Source: an uncultured Draconibacterium sp. (GTDB lineage Bacteria; Bacteroidota; Bacteroidia; Bacteroidales; Prolixibacteraceae). Taken from it: a stretch of DNA of 64,000 nucleotides. The notes below the pieces were generated by a model. It was not told the origin of the DNA. It searched no databases and saw only the letters and a list, made by a program, of their open reading frames with translations. A program made the position numbers and the translations under genes. The stretch is from NCBI RefSeq assembly GCF_963677565.1, contig NZ_OY781981.1:4208001-4272000 (forward strand). Reading direction: 5' to 3'. Positions 36,806 through 46,285 of this stretch are shown piece by piece (position 1 is the first letter of the stretch; the number at the start of each line of letters is the position of its first letter).

Positions 36806-38410
36806 TTAGTCAACTTGTGGACCAGCAGCAACCAATGCTTTACCTTCTTCGTTATCAGTGTATTTAACGAAGTTTTTAACAAAGCGGCTACCCAAATCCT
36901 GAGCTTTATCTTCCCACTCTTTAACATCAGCGTAAGTATCGCGTGGATCAAGAATGTTTGTATCAACTCCTGGCAATGCAGTAGGTACTTCCAGGTTGAA
37001 TACCGGAATAGTTTTAGTTTCAGCTTTCTCGATAGATCCGTCAAGGATAGCGTTGATGATACCACGGGTATCTTTAATAGAGATACGTTTGCCGCTTCCG
37101 TTCCATCCAGTGTTTACCAGGTAAGCTTCAGCTCCGTGCTCTTCCATTTTTTTCACTAACTCAGCAGCATATTTTGTTGGGTGCAATGTTAAGAATGCAG
37201 CACCAAAACATGCAGAGAATGTAGGTTGAGGAGCAGTAACACCACGCTCAGTACCTGCTAATTTTGCCGTAAATCCTGATAAGAAGTGGTACTTAGTTTG
37301 TTCCGGAGTTAATTTAGAAACCGGAGGCAATACACCAAATGCATCAGCAGAAAGGAAAATTACTTTCTGTGCGTGACCAGCTTTTGATGGTACAGCGATG
37401 TTTTCGATGTGGTTAATTGGGTAAGATACACGAGTGTTCTGAGTTACAGAACCGTCGGTGAAATCAATTTTTCCATCAGCATCAACAGTTACGTTCTCAA
37501 GAAGAGCGTTACGTTTGATAGCACCAAAAATCTCTGGTTCAGCATCTTTATCCAAATCGATAGTTTTTGCATAACATCCACCTTCGAAGTTGAAGATACC
37601 TTCGTCATCCCAACCGTGCTCATCATCACCGATAAGTTTACGTGAAGCATCAGTTGAAAGTGTTGTTTTACCAGTTCCTGAAAGACCGAAGAAGATAGCA
37701 ACGTCACCTTCTTTACCAACGTTAGCAGAACAGTGCATAGAAGCAATACCGCGAAGTGGTAAGTAGTAGTTCATCATAGCAAACATACCCTTTTTCATTT
37801 CACCACCGTACCAGCTACCACCGATTACCTGCATTTTTTCAGTCAGGTTAAATACAGTGTAAACTTCTGAATTTAAACCGTGCTCTTCCCATTTTGCATT
37901 TGAAGTTTTAGAACCATTCATTACAACGAAATCAGGCTCGCCGTAAGCTTCCAATTCTTCAGCAGTTGGACGAAGGAACATGTTGGTTACAAAGTGTGCC
38001 TGCCATGCAACTTCCATAATGAAACGAACTTTTAAACGAGTATCTTCGTTTGCACCACAGAAAGTATCAACTACGAATAATTTTTTTCCTGAAAGCTGAT
38101 CAGTTGTAGTTTTTTTAAGGTCATTCCAAACTTCCTGAGTAATAGGTTTGTTGTCGTTTGGAGATTCAGGAGATGTCCACCACATATTTTCTTCAGTGGT
38201 TGCATCTTTAACAATGTATTTATCCTTAGGTGAGCGACCTGTAAAAACACCTGTCATAACGTTAACAGCGTCAAGCTCTGTCAACTGACCTTTTTCGAAT
38301 CCCTCTAATGCAGGATTCATTTCTTCTTCATAAAGTTTCTCGTATGAAGGGTTGTGAACAATTTCCTGTACGTCTACAATACCGTACTTGCTTAAATCTA
38401 AATTTGCCAT
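36806..38410 (-). CDS. pckA: phosphoenolpyruvate carboxykinase (ATP)
   Basis: A 534-residue cytosolic enzyme that interconverts oxaloacetate and PEP with ATP. The P-loop (kinase-1a) GLSGTGKTT is at 242-250; FTGRSPKDKY near 56-65 binds oxaloacetate; SWYGGEMKKG (199-208) and MHCSANVG hold metal and nucleotide ligands. The length fits the ATP-dependent class, and there is no GTP-class motif. In anaerobic Bacteroidota it usually runs towards oxaloacetate with ATP gain on the way to succinate, which matches the class I fumarase elsewhere in the window. Single gene with terminator and -7 element. Confidence 0.97.
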   Translation of the reverse strand: MANLDLSKYGIVDVQEIVHNPSYEKLYEEEMNPALEGFEKGQLTELDAVNVMTGVFTGRSPKDKYIVKDATTEENMWWTSPESPNDNKPITQEVWNDLKKTTTDQLSGKKLFVVDTFCGANEDTRLKVRFIMEVAWQAHFVTNMFLRPTAEELEAYGEPDFVVMNGSKTSNAKWEEHGLNSEVYTVFNLTEKMQVIGGSWYGGEMKKGMFAMMNYYLPLRGIASMHCSANVGKEGDVAIFFGLSGTGKTTLSTDASRKLIGDDEHGWDDEGIFNFEGGCYAKTIDLDKDAEPEIFGAIKRNALLENVTVDADGKIDFTDGSVTQNTRVSYPINHIENIAVPSKAGHAQKVIFLSADAFGVLPPVSKLTPEQTKYHFLSGFTAKLAGTERGVTAPQPTFSACFGAAFLTLHPTKYAAELVKKMEEHGAEAYLVNTGWNGSGKRISIKDTRGIINAILDGSIEKAETKTIPVFNLEVPTALPGVDTNILDPRDTYADVKEWEDKAQDLGSRFVKNFVKYTDNEEGKALVAAGPQVD

Positions 38411-38465
38411 AACTACCTAATAATTAACTTAATAATACAATTTTTCGTCTACTTAAATCGGGACA

Positions 38466-38473
38466 CAAAAATA
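38466..38473 (-). promoter_or_regulatory. -7 promoter element for pckA
   Basis: TATTTTTG on the minus strand, 55 bases before the start codon. No exact -33 match at the standard spacing. Confidence 0.45.
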
Positions 38474-38599
38474 TCATAATTTTCCAATCGTGAGGTTCGA
38501 TTACCACCTTTTAGCGTTTTTTTGACACCGATTAAACATTAGCTTAACAATAGAAATTTCGAGAATTTGCATTGTTTTATCCATCATATATTAATATAA

Positions 38600-38633
38600 A
38601 AAGAGCGTTACAAAAAAGGATGTAACGCTCTTT
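38600..38633 (-). terminator. Rho-independent terminator of xerD
   Basis: A 13-bp perfect stem AAAGAGCGTTACA / TGTAACGCTCTTT with an 8-base loop, T-rich on both sides, 20 bases after the xerD stop codon. Confidence 0.9.
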
Positions 38634-38653
38634 AATTTTATGTGTAAATTATA

Positions 38654-39553
38654 CTATGATCGTGGATGAAACTGGTGTATTGTAGACTTCAAATAGTCTT
38701 TATCAAGATGGGTATAAATTTCAGTTGTAAGGATTGATTCGTGTCCTAACATTTCCTGTACAGCACGCAAATCTGCTCCGCCATTTATCAAATGGGTTGC
38801 AAATGAATGGCGAAATGTATGCGGACTGATCTTTTTATCTAATTCAACCTTGGAAGCCAAATTCTTTATAATAGTAAAAATCATAACCCTGCTTAGTTTA
38901 CGTCCTCTACGATTCAGAAACAGGATATTTTCACTGTCTTTGTTTACCCGAAGATTTTTCCGATAGGTACTCAGGTATTTATTTATTTCCTCAATGGCTC
39001 TTCCGCTTACAGGAACCAATCGTTCTTTACCGGCTTTTCCTTCTATTTTAATAAATCCCTGCTCAAAGAAGAGGTTGGTAATTTTAAGGTTCACCAATTC
39101 AGAAACACGAAGACCGCAGCTATATAAAGTTTCCAGCATTGCCTTATTTCTTTGGCCTTCTGCTTTCTTTAAATCAACCGCATTAATTAACATATCTATT
39201 TCTTCCATCGACAAAATATCGGGAAGTTTACGTCCAATTTTAGGCGATTCCAGTAAAGCTGTTGGATCGCTTGTTATTTTACCCTCGATTAAAAGGTATT
39301 TATAAAAAGATTTTATTCCGGAAATGGTTCGTGCCTGGGTTCTGGGACTAACTCCTTTTTCATTTAACCATTCAACAAAACTTTTAAGTTGATTCAAGAC
39401 AACTTTTTCAGGATTAATTCCTTTAAAATTATTACCAAAAAAAACTTCCAGCTTATTTATATCATTGATATAAGCGGCAATGGAGTTCTGTGACAATGAC
39501 TTCTCCAACTTTAAATAATTTTCGTATCCCTTTTTACATTCCTCCCATTTCAT
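38654..39553 (-). CDS. xerD: tyrosine recombinase XerD-type
   Basis: A 299-residue recombinase that resolves chromosome dimers at dif with a XerC partner. The N-terminal SAM-like core-binding domain (1-95) precedes a catalytic domain with all six active residues: R149 (GLRVSEL), K173 (GKAGKER), H245 and R248 (HTFRHSF), H271 (LGHES) and nucleophile Y280 (IYTH). Length and order fit XerC/D, not a phage integrase. No mobile element borders it, so a housekeeping role is likely. XerD rather than XerC is a judgement from overall similarity. It is divergent from aroQ. Confidence 0.9.
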   Translation of the reverse strand: MKWEECKKGYENYLKLEKSLSQNSIAAYINDINKLEVFFGNNFKGINPEKVVLNQLKSFVEWLNEKGVSPRTQARTISGIKSFYKYLLIEGKITSDPTALLESPKIGRKLPDILSMEEIDMLINAVDLKKAEGQRNKAMLETLYSCGLRVSELVNLKITNLFFEQGFIKIEGKAGKERLVPVSGRAIEEINKYLSTYRKNLRVNKDSENILFLNRRGRKLSRVMIFTIIKNLASKVELDKKISPHTFRHSFATHLINGGADLRAVQEMLGHESILTTEIYTHLDKDYLKSTIHQFHPRS

Positions 39554-39694
39554 AATCTTGCAAATTAAGGTTATTTTTATGTCTGTTTATACACCGTTTG
39601 CGACGTAATTTGTCAATATCTGAACTATTTTATCAAAAAAATATTACGTTGCATCTTGAATAAAGTTACTATAAAATAAATTAAAATTGAAATA

Positions 39695-40111
39695 ATGAAG
39701 CTTTTGATTATCAATGGACCTAATTTAAACTTACTGGGAGTAAGGGAAAAGTCGATTTATGGAACGGAAAGTTTTAAAAGTTATTATGATCGGTTAAAAA
39801 CAGATTTCCCCGAAATTGAGATATCTTATTTTCAATCGAATGTGGAAGGCGAATTGATAAATACCATACACGAACATGGCTTTTCATCCGACGGAATAAT
39901 TATCAATGCAGGTGCATACACACATACTTCTGTAGCTATACGCGATGCCATTGCCGGAATTCAAACTCCCGTAATTGAGGTTCACATTTCAAATACACTT
40001 ACCCGCGAAGATTTCAGACATAATTCAATAATAGGTCCCGTTTGTAAAGGATGTATTATGGGTTTTGGACTGGAATCATATCGATTAGCTATTCAAAGTT
40101 TTGTAAATTGA
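39695..40111 (+). CDS. aroQ: 3-dehydroquinate dehydratase, type II
   Basis: A 138-residue enzyme of the shikimate pathway that removes water from 3-dehydroquinate. Active residues are in place: Y22 (SIYGTES, the lid base), N71 (INAGAYTH), H97 (EVHISN) and R108 (DFRHNS). The length fits type II enzymes (140-150), which assemble as dodecamers. It lies 100 bases before pyk, but pyk has its own promoter element, so co-transcription is uncertain. A divergent arrangement with xerD is common in Bacteroidota. Confidence 0.97.
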   Translation: MKLLIINGPNLNLLGVREKSIYGTESFKSYYDRLKTDFPEIEISYFQSNVEGELINTIHEHGFSSDGIIINAGAYTHTSVAIRDAIAGIQTPVIEVHISNTLTREDFRHNSIIGPVCKGCIMGFGLESYRLAIQSFVN

Positions 40112-40182
40112 AACAAATTAAGTTCTCTATTAAATTTAATCTCACATTAAATTTAATTTAACCGTTAAATCGGGTTTTATTG

Positions 40183-40190
40183 TACTTTTG
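40183..40190 (+). promoter_or_regulatory. -7 promoter element for pyk
   Basis: TACTTTTG, 21 bases before the ATG at 40212; the sequence after it (CGGCC) is like that of other strong Bacteroidota promoters. The -33 box is unclear. Confidence 0.5.
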
Positions 40191-40211
40191 CGGCCTTAAA
40201 ATTTAGAAGTA

Positions 40212-41630
40212 ATGAGACAGACCAAAATTGTTGCGACAATATCGGATCAAAAATGTGATATCGACTTTATCCGGTCGCTTTACGAAGCAGGCATGAACGT
40301 TGCCCGAATTAATACCGCCCACGTTTCAACCGAGAGCGGCAAAATTATGATTGATAATATTCGTGCGGTTTCAGATAAAATTGCAATCCTTGTTGACACG
40401 AAAGGCCCCGAAATAAGAACATGTCAAACACTTTCAGACACCGAAGTTAAAGAAGGAGAATTTGTAACTCTTTCTTATTCAAGCGGGGTGCTGGATGATG
40501 TAAAAAACATTTGTGTGAACTACAAAGGTTTTGTTAACGACTTAAAAGTTGGCGACAAAATTCTGGTAGATGATGGCGATATTGCTTTCGACGTGGTAGA
40601 AAAACACATTAAATATTTGTTGTGCAAAGTTGGCAATTCGGGTGTTGTTAAAAAGCGTAAAAGTATTAACGTTCCGGGTGTGGAAATTAAATTGCCATCA
40701 TTAACGGAACGCGATATTGAGTTTATTCGCTGGGCTGTGGAAAATGAGCTGGATTTTATTGCCCACTCATTTGTTCGCCACAAAGAAGATGTAGCTGAAG
40801 TACAAAAAATACTGGATGAAAATAATAGCCCCATAAAGATCGTTGCAAAGATTGAAAACATGGAGGGTGTTAACAATATCGACGAGATATTGGAACACGC
40901 ATACGGAATTATGGTGGCTCGTGGTGATTTAGGTATTGAACTTCCGGAAGAAAAAATTCCATCCATTCAACGTAACCTGGTACGCCGTGCTACGCTTCAT
41001 CAAAAACCGGTAATTATCGCCACACAGATGTTGCACACCATGATTGAGCATCCGCGACCAACACGTGCTGAAGTAAGTGACGTGGCAAGTGCGATTTACA
41101 TGGGAACCGACGCCATAATGTTAAGTGGTGAAACTGCTTATGGGAAATACCCTGTGGAAGCCATTAAAGCAATGGACAAAATTGCGCAGCAGGTTGAACC
41201 TGATCGCGACCGCAGAGAATTACTTGTTCCTTTAAAAGCTGATATTCCGGCTTACCTGGCACAATCGGCTATTCGTGCAGCACGCGAATTAAAACCCGAT
41301 GCCATTGTTACTTCAACAACCACCGGAAAAACAGGACGCTACCTGGCTTCTCACCGTTCTATCTTCCCGATATTTGTAAAATGTCACTCGGAACGTGTAG
41401 TACGCGAACTGGCACTTTCATTTGGCGTACACGCATCATATCTTGGAACGAAGAAGAATAAAATGAAGATACAGAAAGCGGCTATTCAGGAATTGGTGCA
41501 TCAGGGAACTTTAAAAATGGACGACCTCGTAATTTATGTGGGAGGCCGGTTTGGGGTTGATGCAGGTGCTTCGTTCATCGAAATTTCAACTGCCGACAAG
41601 TTGTTCCTAAAACCACGCGAACTACAATAA
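40212..41630 (+). CDS. pyk: pyruvate kinase
   Basis: A 472-residue glycolytic enzyme making pyruvate and ATP from PEP. The active-site stretch IVAKIENMEG has K213 as phosphoryl-transfer lysine and E215 as metal ligand; MVARGDLGIELP and MLSGETAYGKYP are further signatures, and RINTAHVS replaces the more usual R-x-N-x-S-H, as in other Bacteroidota enzymes. The A, B and C domains are all present; length is normal. It is followed by a terminator. Confidence 0.96.
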   Translation: MRQTKIVATISDQKCDIDFIRSLYEAGMNVARINTAHVSTESGKIMIDNIRAVSDKIAILVDTKGPEIRTCQTLSDTEVKEGEFVTLSYSSGVLDDVKNICVNYKGFVNDLKVGDKILVDDGDIAFDVVEKHIKYLLCKVGNSGVVKKRKSINVPGVEIKLPSLTERDIEFIRWAVENELDFIAHSFVRHKEDVAEVQKILDENNSPIKIVAKIENMEGVNNIDEILEHAYGIMVARGDLGIELPEEKIPSIQRNLVRRATLHQKPVIIATQMLHTMIEHPRPTRAEVSDVASAIYMGTDAIMLSGETAYGKYPVEAIKAMDKIAQQVEPDRDRRELLVPLKADIPAYLAQSAIRAARELKPDAIVTSTTTGKTGRYLASHRSIFPIFVKCHSERVVRELALSFGVHASYLGTKKNKMKIQKAAIQELVHQGTLKMDDLVIYVGGRFGVDAGASFIEISTADKLFLKPRELQ

Positions 41631-41651
41631 CAACTAAATAAACAGATAAAA

Positions 41652-41686
41652 AAAAGCCTTGCTTCTTCTTCAGAAACAAGGCTTTT
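41652..41686. terminator. bidirectional Rho-independent terminator
   Basis: AAAAGCCTTG pairs with CAAGGCTTTT (10 bp) around a 15-base loop, between convergent pyk (+) and lolA (-). Confidence 0.88.
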
Positions 41687-41705
41687 CTTTTGTTATAAAC
41701 TACAA

Positions 41706-42356
41706 TTAGCGGAAATCGATCACTTCTACATCATCATATTTCGAGGCATCAAAAACAAAGTATGTATCAGCAATAACAGATTTTGTGTCCATCTTTTTTA
41801 CCAGAATTCCATATAAGTTTCCATCGGTGCTGTAAAGTGTGGCGGCATGAATCATCATTGCCGCTTTATCAATCGCCACTTCTATCTTGGTTACATCAAA
41901 TTCGTCTGAGTCAGGAAATAGATTAATATGATATAATGTTTTACCTGCTTCTGTTTTTTCATCTACAAATTCAGACCGGAAGCCACGTTCGTAAATACTG
42001 AATAATGATGAAGGGTCCATTAATTCACTACCATCGTCGTCGATATTTGAAATGGTAACCTGGTTGCCATCTTCCATATAGTTCCATATCGTTGTTCCAT
42101 CTGAAATTACTTCAACACCCAGATCCGGCAGCTCAACTTTGTATTTCTGGCCTTTAATTTTAATGCTTCCTTCATTTGTTTCGTTAATGTCCATTTCCTC
42201 GTTCACCATAGAAAAAACAAAATCAGCCGACATGGCTGCAATTTCTTTTGTTTTGGCACTAACTTCGTCCAGAATTTCCTTTGCTTTTGCGTCTCCCTGT
42301 GCCCAACCCGATAGGGCAAAAGCTACCAGAGCTGCAATTAATACTATACGCTTCAT
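41706..42356 (-). CDS. lolA: LolA-like outer-membrane lipoprotein carrier
   Basis: A 216-residue periplasmic protein (signal peptide about 1-19, cut after WAQ). The open beta-barrel fold of LolA is suggested by KAKEILDEVSAKTKEIAAMSADF, the IKGQKYKVELPDLGVEVISDGTTIWNY region and a C-terminal DVTKIEVAIDKAAMMI stretch. It would carry lipoproteins from the inner to the outer membrane. It is 77 bases downstream of ftsK on the same strand, a pairing known from several Bacteroidota. Similarity is at the family level; a LolA paralogue with other cargo cannot be excluded. Confidence 0.85.
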   Translation of the reverse strand: MKRIVLIAALVAFALSGWAQGDAKAKEILDEVSAKTKEIAAMSADFVFSMVNEEMDINETNEGSIKIKGQKYKVELPDLGVEVISDGTTIWNYMEDGNQVTISNIDDDGSELMDPSSLFSIYERGFRSEFVDEKTEAGKTLYHINLFPDSDEFDVTKIEVAIDKAAMMIHAATLYSTDGNLYGILVKKMDTKSVIADTYFVFDASKYDDVEVIDFR

Positions 42357-42433
42357 CCTTTTTTATTCTCTTTTAATATTACCGGGAAAATCCTTTAGAG
42401 TTAATTCAATTCCCCACCTTTAAAATCTTTCGC

Positions 42434-44872
42434 TTATAAATTATTCAATAACTGTTCCAAACTATATTCGTCCTGCAATAATACCTGCCGGGCTTTACTT
42501 CCTTCGCTTGGGCCAACAATTCCTGCTGCTTCCAGCTGATCCATTAAACGACCCGCCCGGTTATACCCTATCGAAAATTTCCGCTGAATCATTGAAGTAG
42601 ACCCCATTTGGTTCATCACTACTATGCGGGCAGCATCATCAAAAAGTTCATCGCGGTTACGCAGATCAACATCTCCCGGACCGGGCTCATCTTCGCTAAC
42701 ATACTCGGGAAGTAAAAATGCGGTTGGGTAACCTCGTTGATCGCTAATATATTCAACGATATTTTCAACTTCCGGTGTATCAACAAAAGCACACTGCACA
42801 CGTGTCATTTCGCTACCCTGAGAAATAAGCATATCACCCCGCCCAATCAGCTGGTTGGCACCCGGCGAATCCAAAATGGTTCGTGAGTCGATCATTGAAG
42901 CCACTTTAAAGGCGATTCGTGCCGGGAAGTTAGCTTTAATAACACCTGTGATAATATTGGTTGACGGTCGCTGTGTAGCAATAATCATATGAATACCCAC
43001 TGCGCGCGCTAACTGTGCGATCCTGGCTATCGGTAATTCTATTTCTTTTCCGGCAGTCATTATCAGGTCGGCAAACTCATCGATAATCACCACAATATAT
43101 GGCATAAACCGGTGTCCTTTTTCCGGATTCAGCCTGCGCGATATAAATTTCTTATTGTATTCCTTAATATTACGGGCCTGTGCCGCTTTTAACAGATCGT
43201 AACGGGCATCCATTTCAACATTTATCGAATTCAGCGTATTTTTCACTTTCTGAATATCGGTAATTACAGGCTCATCAGAATCGGGCAATTTCGCCAGGTA
43301 ATGTTTTTCCAGTACCGAATAAATATTAAGCTCTACCTTTTTCGGATCGATAAAAACAAACTTCAGTTGCGACGGATGCTTTTTGTACAACAGCGAGGTG
43401 ATAATAACATTAATACCTACCGATTTCCCTTGTCCGGTGGCACCGGCTACAAGTATGTGTGGCATTTTTACCAGGTCGAACATAAAGGTTTCGTTCGAAA
43501 TGGTTTTTCCCAGTGCCACAGGAAGTTCTGCTGTACTTTCCTGGAATTTTTTCGACCGGATGATGGAGTGCATCGAAACAGTTTCAGGGTTCTGATTTGG
43601 CACCTCAATACCAATGGTTCCACGCCCCGGGATTGGAGCAATAATACGAATTCCCAAAGCCGCAAGACTCAAAGCAATATCATCTTCCAGGTTTTTAATC
43701 TTCGAAATCCGCACACCGGGAGCAGGTACGATTTCATATAAGGTAATCGTTGGGCCAATGGTTGCCCTGATCTTGGTAATCTCGATTTTATAATGGCGCA
43801 GTGTTTCAACAATTTTATTTTTGTTGGCTACCAGTTCCTCATTCTTCACCTCTGCATTACCAAATTTATGGTCTTCCAGCAAATCAAGCGTCGGGAATTT
43901 AAAACTGGCCAAATCCAGTGTCGGATCATAGTCTTCCAATTCTTCAGGACCTGTGCCATCCGACTCTTCTTCTTCATGTTTAGGTGCAACGGTTAAATCC
44001 AGATCTTCTTCTTCCTTTTTAACAACCTCAATTTCATCTTCAGGTGTATTTTGCGTTTCGGGCTCTTCGGCTTCAACAATCACTTCCTCCTTTTCATCAA
44101 GTGGTAAATCATCTTCTTCATCCGACTCAAAAATGGCCTTCACCACATCGTCATCATCTTCAATAATTTTTGTTACCGATTCTTCTCCCTCAATTTCAGC
44201 TGATACCGTCTCCTCATCAAAAGCAATATCCTCTTCTGTTGTGTCAATCGGTTTCTTTTTCAGCAATCCTTTTAATAAGTTAAAAGCACCATCAAAACGT
44301 ACCACCACAATGGCAAGTCCGGAAATAAAAAGCAAAAAAATGAGCCCAACAACTCCGATTAACGAACGCAACCAGTTACTTAACACGAAGCCGTAATGTC
44401 CGCCCCAGTAAATGGCCGTCCCGGCAGTTGTTTTATTAAAGAACAATCCCAGAGCAACCGAAAACCAAATCATACAAATTACACTGTACCAAATGCTTTT
44501 AAGATAGTTGCCGGTTTTACGTCCGAGAATACGCATCCCGGTAATGGCCAAAAGATAAATAAAGGCAAACGAGGCCAGTCCGAAACCTCGATTCATAATA
44601 ATTTCCGACAAATATGCCCCCAGTTTCATCCCTTTATTCTGGGCTTTAACTTCGGTGTTAAAAAGGAATTCACGCCAGTCGGAGTCCATAATACTTTGAT
44701 CCGCTGCCCCGTAAAACAGGAACGACACAAAGGAAATGAGCAAATAAGCCGCAACAAGCAGCACAAATAAACCAAAAAGAAAAAACAACTTTTCCTTATT
44801 AATCAGGGGGATACGTTTTTTGGTTCGTTTCTTTTTCGACTTAGCAGGCTTTTTCTTCGCTCTAAATGCCAT
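42434..44872 (-). CDS. ftsK: DNA translocase FtsK
   Basis: An 812-residue cell-division protein. Four helices fill residues about 30-190; then comes a long acidic linker (about 215-320, rich in D and E). The motor domain has Walker A GATGQGKS at 477-484 (K483) and Walker B IDEFADLIM near 595, plus the ATQRPS motif. The C-terminal winged-helix gamma domain (about 735-800) reads KOPS-type signals and activates XerD at dif. XerD is coded 3 kb away. Upstream 428 bases hold no gene. The linker is shorter than in E. coli, as in other Bacteroidota. Confidence 0.96.
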   Translation of the reverse strand: MAFRAKKKPAKSKKKRTKKRIPLINKEKLFFLFGLFVLLVAAYLLISFVSFLFYGAADQSIMDSDWREFLFNTEVKAQNKGMKLGAYLSEIIMNRGFGLASFAFIYLLAITGMRILGRKTGNYLKSIWYSVICMIWFSVALGLFFNKTTAGTAIYWGGHYGFVLSNWLRSLIGVVGLIFLLFISGLAIVVVRFDGAFNLLKGLLKKKPIDTTEEDIAFDEETVSAEIEGEESVTKIIEDDDDVVKAIFESDEEDDLPLDEKEEVIVEAEEPETQNTPEDEIEVVKKEEEDLDLTVAPKHEEEESDGTGPEELEDYDPTLDLASFKFPTLDLLEDHKFGNAEVKNEELVANKNKIVETLRHYKIEITKIRATIGPTITLYEIVPAPGVRISKIKNLEDDIALSLAALGIRIIAPIPGRGTIGIEVPNQNPETVSMHSIIRSKKFQESTAELPVALGKTISNETFMFDLVKMPHILVAGATGQGKSVGINVIITSLLYKKHPSQLKFVFIDPKKVELNIYSVLEKHYLAKLPDSDEPVITDIQKVKNTLNSINVEMDARYDLLKAAQARNIKEYNKKFISRRLNPEKGHRFMPYIVVIIDEFADLIMTAGKEIELPIARIAQLARAVGIHMIIATQRPSTNIITGVIKANFPARIAFKVASMIDSRTILDSPGANQLIGRGDMLISQGSEMTRVQCAFVDTPEVENIVEYISDQRGYPTAFLLPEYVSEDEPGPGDVDLRNRDELFDDAARIVVMNQMGSTSMIQRKFSIGYNRAGRLMDQLEAAGIVGPSEGSKARQVLLQDEYSLEQLLNNL

Positions 44873-45250
44873 GGAGTTATTTTTATTCCAATTTTGTGTT
44901 CAATATATAACGATTTAGTTTCTCCGCAATTTTATGAGCGGTAAAAAAAATCCTAAACCGCTGTTTCACCTATCATTAAGTTTCACAATTTGTATCATCT
45001 CAGACTGCACAGGTAAAACAGAACACAAATTTAACTAAAAAAATGAGGAAGAAGTTATGCAGGCCTGCTAATTCCTGTAATCCTTATCAAGAATAAACTG
45101 TTAACAAATCGAGGCCATTTTATAGAAAATCGTAAGAAAGCGACTCACCTGTTTTCCGAATTAATAAATCAATCTCAAAAAGCTGTTATTAAATAGCATA
45201 ACCAACACAAAACCAATCCGTAACGCATTTCTTTTTATGCATTGTTTTTC
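44873..45250. other. intergenic region between divergent ftsK and arcC, no gene seen
   Basis: AT-rich sequence without a convincing reading frame or strong hairpin. It must hold the ftsK promoter, but no clean TAnnTTTG with TTTG was found in the right place on the minus strand. Confidence 0.5.
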
Positions 45251-45258
45251 TATGTTTG
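45251..45258 (+). promoter_or_regulatory. -7 promoter element for the carbamate kinase gene
   Basis: TATGTTTG, 42 bases before the ATG at 45301; -33 match is weak. Confidence 0.45.
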
Positions 45259-45300
45259 TTACATGCTTGATCCTTTTTCAGGCAACTAATTAACTTAACA

Positions 45301-46257
45301 ATGAAGAAACGAGCTGTTGTTGCTTTAGGCGGGAACGCCATTCTGCGAGGTAACGAAGATGGCACCATCGTTCAGCAGGAAAAGAATGTTACCGATACCC
45401 TCGAAAACCTGGTCCATTTGATTAAAGATGGCTACGAGCTGGTGCTCACACACGGCAACGGGCCGCAGGTTGGCAACATCCTGATGCGCAACGATGCCGG
45501 CGAACAACTTTACGGTATTGCCCCCATGCCCCTGAATATTTGCGTGGCCGACTCGCAGGGCGGTATTGGTTTTATGATGGAGCGCATGATGCGGAACGTG
45601 CTGAACAAACACGGTATTGAAAAAAATGTGATCTCTATGGTTACTTTGGTTGAAATCAATGAAAACGATCCGGCTTTTCAAAAACCATCAAAACGAATTG
45701 GTAAAGTATACAGCAAAGAAGAAGCCGACCGGCTTTACGAACAAAAAGGCTGGGAGTTTAAATCAACTTCAAAAATAAAAGGAGGCTACCGGCGGGTAGT
45801 CCCCTCGCCGATGCCCGTTGATATTGTGAACAAAGAGATCATCCGTCAATTGCTGGAAAACGGCAATATTGTCATTGCTGCAGGTGGCGGTGGTATTCCG
45901 GTTTATTTTGATGAAAACAACGACGTTCGCACACTGGATGCGGTAATCGACAAAGATATGGCGTCAAGTCTTCTGGCAACAAATATCGATGCCGACGAGC
46001 TATACATTTTAACCGATGTACCTTTTATCTATAAAGATTTTGGTTTGGAGACACAGGAAAAGCTCGAATTTTTAAACTATGCCGACACACAAAAACACCT
46101 CGAAAATGGTACTTTTGCTGAAGGCACTATGGAGCCAAAAATTAACGCCTGTCTGAATTTCATTAAAAACGGAGGCAGTAAAAGCATTATTACTGAAGCC
46201 ACAAAACTGGAAGACAAACATTACGGCTCAAAAATTACCCTTGAATACGAAAATTAG
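45301..46257 (+). CDS. arcC: carbamate kinase
   Basis: A 318-residue amino-acid-kinase-family enzyme that makes ATP, CO2 and ammonia from carbamoyl phosphate and ADP. VALGGNAI (8-15) and THGNGPQVGN (50-59) are the phosphate-binding signatures; AAGGGGIPV, IDKDMASSLLA and the FAEGTMEPKI segment are the kinase's nucleotide and substrate contacts. The ornithine carbamoyltransferase gene begins 28 bases after its stop codon, forming a two-gene unit for breaking down citrulline with ATP gain. No arginine deiminase gene (arcA) or arginine/ornithine exchanger lies nearby. Confidence 0.96.
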   Translation: MKKRAVVALGGNAILRGNEDGTIVQQEKNVTDTLENLVHLIKDGYELVLTHGNGPQVGNILMRNDAGEQLYGIAPMPLNICVADSQGGIGFMMERMMRNVLNKHGIEKNVISMVTLVEINENDPAFQKPSKRIGKVYSKEEADRLYEQKGWEFKSTSKIKGGYRRVVPSPMPVDIVNKEIIRQLLENGNIVIAAGGGGIPVYFDENNDVRTLDAVIDKDMASSLLATNIDADELYILTDVPFIYKDFGLETQEKLEFLNYADTQKHLENGTFAEGTMEPKINACLNFIKNGGSKSIITEATKLEDKHYGSKITLEYEN

Positions 46258-46285
46258 AATTGAATACATTACAAAAGAAAATACC

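Noticed and set aside
38491..38510. GGTTCGATTACC as the T-arm of a tRNA
   Set aside because: No acceptor stem, D-arm or anticodon arm can be built around it.
38654..39553. Integrase of a mobile element
   Set aside because: Length, motif order and housekeeping neighbours fit XerC/XerD; no attachment-site repeats or phage genes are near.
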